DNA from: Aurantiochytrium sp. KH105 | Lineage: Eukaryota > Sar > Bigyra > Thraustochytrida > Thraustochytriidae | DNA: 64,000 nt | Reading direction: 5' to 3' | Assembly (NCBI GenBank): GCA_003116975.1 | Contig: BGKB01000230.1 | Span: 1-64,000 of the forward strand | Part shown: piece by piece, positions 61,023 through 64,000 of the stretch | Position numbering within the stretch: position 1 is the first letter of the stretch | Layout of the letters: the number at the start of each line of letters is the position of its first letter | Program-made: the position numbers and the translations under genes | The notes under the pieces: generated by a model | What the model saw: the letters and a program-made list of their open reading frames with translations, nothing else | Databases searched by the model: none | What the model was told of the DNA's origin: nothing

Positions 61023-62265
61023 GTTCTCGCTCGAGTGTCAAGCGCAAGGTGGGTCGCGTGCGCATGATCGGCGCAGCGCGCTCAGCCTCGCCCAGATGGC
61101 TGGCGTTTCCCACGTTTTGGTCCTCGAGCCCCAAAGACCGCCCCTCCAGCCAGCCATCAAGCCAGCTATCCAGCCAGCAAACTCATGCATGGCCAAAGCC
61201 GAACCGTGACCGCTGCCGCGAGAACACGCGACACGAAACGACGACACGAAACGACCACGGACTCATTCCCATTCTCTCCACTTTCCTTTTTCCTTTCCTT
61301 CGCAGACAGTCCATGCATCCGAGCGACGATGCACGCGACCTGCCCGACCACCGCTCGCGCCGTACCGCCTCACCCCGTCGCGCATCGCATTGCCATTCTT
61401 GCTTGCGCAAAGATTGTGATCGACGGGCTTCGATCGATCGATCGATGGACCATTTGATTGACAGGCGCTCTCACCTGACTCGTTTTCCCTCTTTTCTTTT
61501 TGTTTTCCTTGCTCTCCAATGTGGGGCTCCACTTTTGCGACCCCTCCCTCCCGCTTATGCGCCCCCTGCTTCCCGCTGTCTTCTGCGCGCGTTTCGAAGG
61601 GAAGGAGGGGCATTGGGGCCCGCCCGCCCGCCCGCCCGTCCACAATGCCGCGCCCGCGCGCGCGCCGCTAGTTTCCAAGGCCTCCGGACGTCGCCCGCGC
61701 GAATGAATGCCTCTTCGCTGTTGCAGCGACAAGCAAAGAAGAAAAAAACGTGCCAGGGCAAACGAACGTTTCGCGTGCGTGCACACCTGATCTCGGAACT
61801 TAACAATGTAACCACCTTTTTCTCTCACGCTCTCAATTTCGGACGGTCGCCCCGGCCGGCCGAGACAGACAGACAGACAGCTTTGATTGCTCTCGCCTGG
61901 ACGACTTCGCCGTGCTCCCTCGGTCCTCATCGCCTCCGCCAGCAAGACAGATCAAAAGGCAAATTCCAGCGACTTGACGGACGGCGGCTTGAGACAACCT
62001 GAGAGCGCATCGCGCATCGCGCATCGCACGCCAAACCAGGCCAGACGCAACCACTGGCGTTCTTTGTGGACCTGGCTGGACGTAGTCGCGCCCTCCAGCC
62101 TGTCCGCGCGCAAAGGACAAACATCGATCAGCTCCAATCAGCGCGTGACATTGTCCGCGTAAGAGACGTTCTAAATTCGAACTTTCGCGGTTTTGAGCAC
62201 GTGTCTGGGTGGCCGGGCGAAAAGAAGTGCAGATACCCAAGTCTTGACAAAGAAACACGCCAACC

Positions 62266-64000
62266 ATGGTTTTCGACGCCTACGGCACCAAATTCGACAT
62301 TGATGATCGTTATTCGTTCATCAAAGCGCTCGGCAAAGGCGCATATGGCGTCGTGTGCTCAACACGCGACGCCAAAACCGGCAACAAAGTCGCCATCAAG
62401 AAAATTTGCCCCATGGCAAAGTCCGTCTACGATGCCAAGCACACCCTTCGGGAAATCCGCCTGCTCCGTCATTGCGGACAGCATCCCAACATCATCACGC
62501 TCGTCGATCTCATGCTCGGGGATAGCGAAGACTCACTCTACATTGGCATGGAGTGCATGGACACTGACCTCCATCGCATCATTCAGAGCAGCCAGAAACT
62601 CAGCATTTCCCATCACAAGCACTTCATGTACCAGCTTGTCCTCGGCATCGAGTTTCTTCACTCCAAGGGCATTCTCCACAGAGATCTCAAACCGGCAAAC
62701 TTGCTCGTTTCAAAGAACTGCGATCTGCGCATCAGCGACTTTGGCCTTGCGCGTCGCGCCCCAGACGCCTCCGACGGAAAGCCGCTCATGACCGAACACG
62801 TCGTCACGCGCTGGTATCGCCCTCCAGAGCTCATGCTCTCGCCTGACGGCAAGTACACTGCCGCCGTCGACGTGTGGTCGATTGGTTGCATCTTTGCAGA
62901 GCTTCTTGGGCGCACACCTCTTTTTCCCGGCAAAAACTTTGTGCACCAGCTTCAGCTCATCTTTGACGTCATTGGGACCCCGCACTCCTCAGAGACTGCA
63001 TACATTAAGAATTCCCAGGCCATCCAGTTCCTGCGCTCGCTCCCGAAAAAAGGACCCGTTGATCTCGCCTCCATCTACCCGCACGCGTGTCAAGAGGCTA
63101 TTCATTTTATGTCGTCTTGCATCCGATTCTCCGCTTCAGACCGCACTACAGTAGAAAGCGCCCTGGCTCACCCCTTTTTCGACAATGCCCCACTCAAGGG
63201 CAAGGCTGTCCACATTCCGGAAATTGATGAGACGCGCTTCAATTTTGAGTTCGAGCAGCAGGAGCTCGATGAAAAGGCCCTGCGCGAGATCATTATTGAT
63301 GAGGTCGCCGACTTTGTCGAGGAGCACGGCCTGCGTCCGCCGCCCAAGCGCGCGCGCCGCTCCGCCGCCGCTCGAATCGATACTTCGATTCGGGCACTTC
63401 ACGCAAGGGTTTGCGCCACGAGCTCGTCGTCATCCTCTGCTTCGTCCACATCGACGTCTCGCAAAACCATGTCTGCGCGAACGACCTCCGACAAGAATAA
63501 AGGCACCGCGGCAGTCTCCGACACCAACATCGAAAACAGCTCGCACAGCAACCGGAAGAACCGGGACATCCGCCACACCTCTGCTCGCGACCAAGACGAC
63601 GACATGGAGAGTAGCAGCAGCAATGGGAGCAGGGAGCATCACACTTCCTCTTCTTCGGTGGACTCGAGCTCGTCGACTATCTCCACCTCTTCGTCCTCAG
63701 AGAGTCGGGCATCAAACAAACACCAAGACAGGGATGGTAATGTGGTCATGTCTAGACCCAGTCGCCCGCATTCCGCTCAAGAAGTACGCCCCGCGCGCGA
63801 CTACCATCGAATGGATGTCGAGGGCGACACGCACATGGATCCGCATCGTCTCTCGAGAAGTTCCCGCAGGGTAAAGACGACCAAGACCTATGCCTCGGAC
63901 AACGTTAATGGCATGGCCACGGGCACTCAGCCCATGTACGACACGTATCAGTCTCGCGAGGAGGATCACGTGACTACGAGTCGCTCGCAGCCTTCATACC
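62266..64000 (+). CDS. MAP kinase with atypical T-E-H activation motif, 3' end beyond window
   Basis: Frame open from ATG 62266 to the last base (578 codons plus one base), so the stop is outside the window. The protein starts MVFDAYGTKFDIDDRYSF. Kinase domain about 15-305: GKGAYGVVCS loop, VAIKKI lysine, ECMDTDLHRIIQSSQKL (a MAPK hallmark), HRDLKPANLLV, DFGLAR, VTRWYRPPELML and a MAPK-type insert region ending LAHPFF. The activation segment reads KPLMTEHVVTRWYR: the phosphorylated Thr is present but the usual Tyr of TEY is His. Beyond residue 370 is a long Ser/Asp/Arg-rich extension (RKTMSARTTSDKNKG, SSTISTSSSSE), so the protein belongs among long-tailed MAPKs. Residues DEKALREIIIDEVADFVEEH just after the kinase look like a docking or helical segment. 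No intron is evident in the visible part. Confidence 0.9.
   Translation, partial: MVFDAYGTKFDIDDRYSFIKALGKGAYGVVCSTRDAKTGNKVAIKKICPMAKSVYDAKHTLREIRLLRHCGQHPNIITLVDLMLGDSEDSLYIGMECMDTDLHRIIQSSQKLSISHHKHFMYQLVLGIEFLHSKGILHRDLKPANLLVSKNCDLRISDFGLARRAPDASDGKPLMTEHVVTRWYRPPELMLSPDGKYTAAVDVWSIGCIFAELLGRTPLFPGKNFVHQLQLIFDVIGTPHSSETAYIKNSQAIQFLRSLPKKGPVDLASIYPHACQEAIHFMSSCIRFSASDRTTVESALAHPFFDNAPLKGKAVHIPEIDETRFNFEFEQQELDEKALREIIIDEVADFVEEHGLRPPPKRARRSAAARIDTSIRALHARVCATSSSSSSASSTSTSRKTMSARTTSDKNKGTAAVSDTNIENSSHSNRKNRDIRHTSARDQDDDMESSSSNGSREHHTSSSSVDSSSSTISTSSSSESRASNKHQDRDGNVVMSRPSRPHSAQEVRPARDYHRMDVEGDTHMDPHRLSRSSRRVKTTKTYASDNVNGMATGTQPMYDTYQSREEDHVTTSRSQPSY

Larger units (their letters stand above)
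60208..62265. promoter_or_regulatory. Divergent intergenic region between eL24 and MAPK genes
   Basis: About 2 kb. It starts with pyrimidine-rich sequence on the plus strand (60285-60400), as expected for a ribosomal-protein leader. A telomere-like motif lies at 60545-60556, and TTCC/GCTC arrays lie at 60955-61022. Further right are CCAGC repeats (61146-61175) and an ATCG run (61433-61445). No gene is supported; several open frames are composition artefacts. The MAPK promoter should lie toward 62265. Confidence 0.45.

Overview
This is nuclear DNA from a GC-rich, intron-poor microbial eukaryote. Long single-exon genes sit beside a few genes with short GT-AG introns. Three introns measure 114, 116 and 117 nt and one 205 nt, several with CTAAC-like branch points. 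The gene set is a p300/CBP acetyltransferase, PrimPol, SAC3/GANP, MAPK, TKL and CaMK-type kinases, a c-Myb-like protein, eL24, algal-style kinesin-light-chain TPR units and tandem DUF2061. Together with homopolymeric Gln/Ala/Ser runs this fits a stramenopile protist, and a thraustochytrid (Labyrinthulomycetes) is my best guess. That assignment is inference; no rRNA or other direct marker is present, and I found no convincing tRNA, rRNA or CRISPR feature. Single N bases lie at 13282 and 53434.

Layout. 1-11.3 kb: a CaMK/CDPK-like kinase (-), divergent from a DUF6930/DUF7309-like protein (+), then a calponin-homology plus TBC protein (+) whose first exon is separated by an intron, converging on a TPR/cyclic-nucleotide-binding-like protein (-). 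11.3-17.8 kb: a gene-poor, simple-repeat-rich tract with one broken small gene. 17.8-24.3 kb: a three-repeat Myb gene, a decayed TPR gene carrying several independent lesions, and a two-exon tandem DUF2061 membrane protein. 24.3-32 kb: a second gene-poor tract.

32-46 kb is gene-dense: an unknown 783-residue protein, a SAC3/GANP gene divergent from PrimPol across an AT-rich island, a Nit1-type amidase, a Ser/Asp-rich protein with a DUF4614-like C-terminus, and an N-myristoylation-type TKL kinase. 46.6-53.3 kb holds one uninterrupted p300/CBP-like reading frame of 2245 codons on the minus strand. 53.3-57.8 kb is a third gene-poor tract. The right end has a three-exon RING/transmembrane gene, a 23-bp minisatellite, ribosomal protein eL24 (-), and a MAP kinase gene that runs off the edge and has an atypical T-E-H activation motif.

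There is no operon logic: genes are individually transcribed, often as divergent or convergent pairs. The functional themes are signalling (four kinases or kinase-like regulators plus a cNMP-binding-like protein), chromatin and transcription (p300/CBP, Myb), mRNA export (SAC3) and DNA damage tolerance (PrimPol). Many long open frames in the gene-poor tracts are by-products of high GC content and are not annotated as genes.
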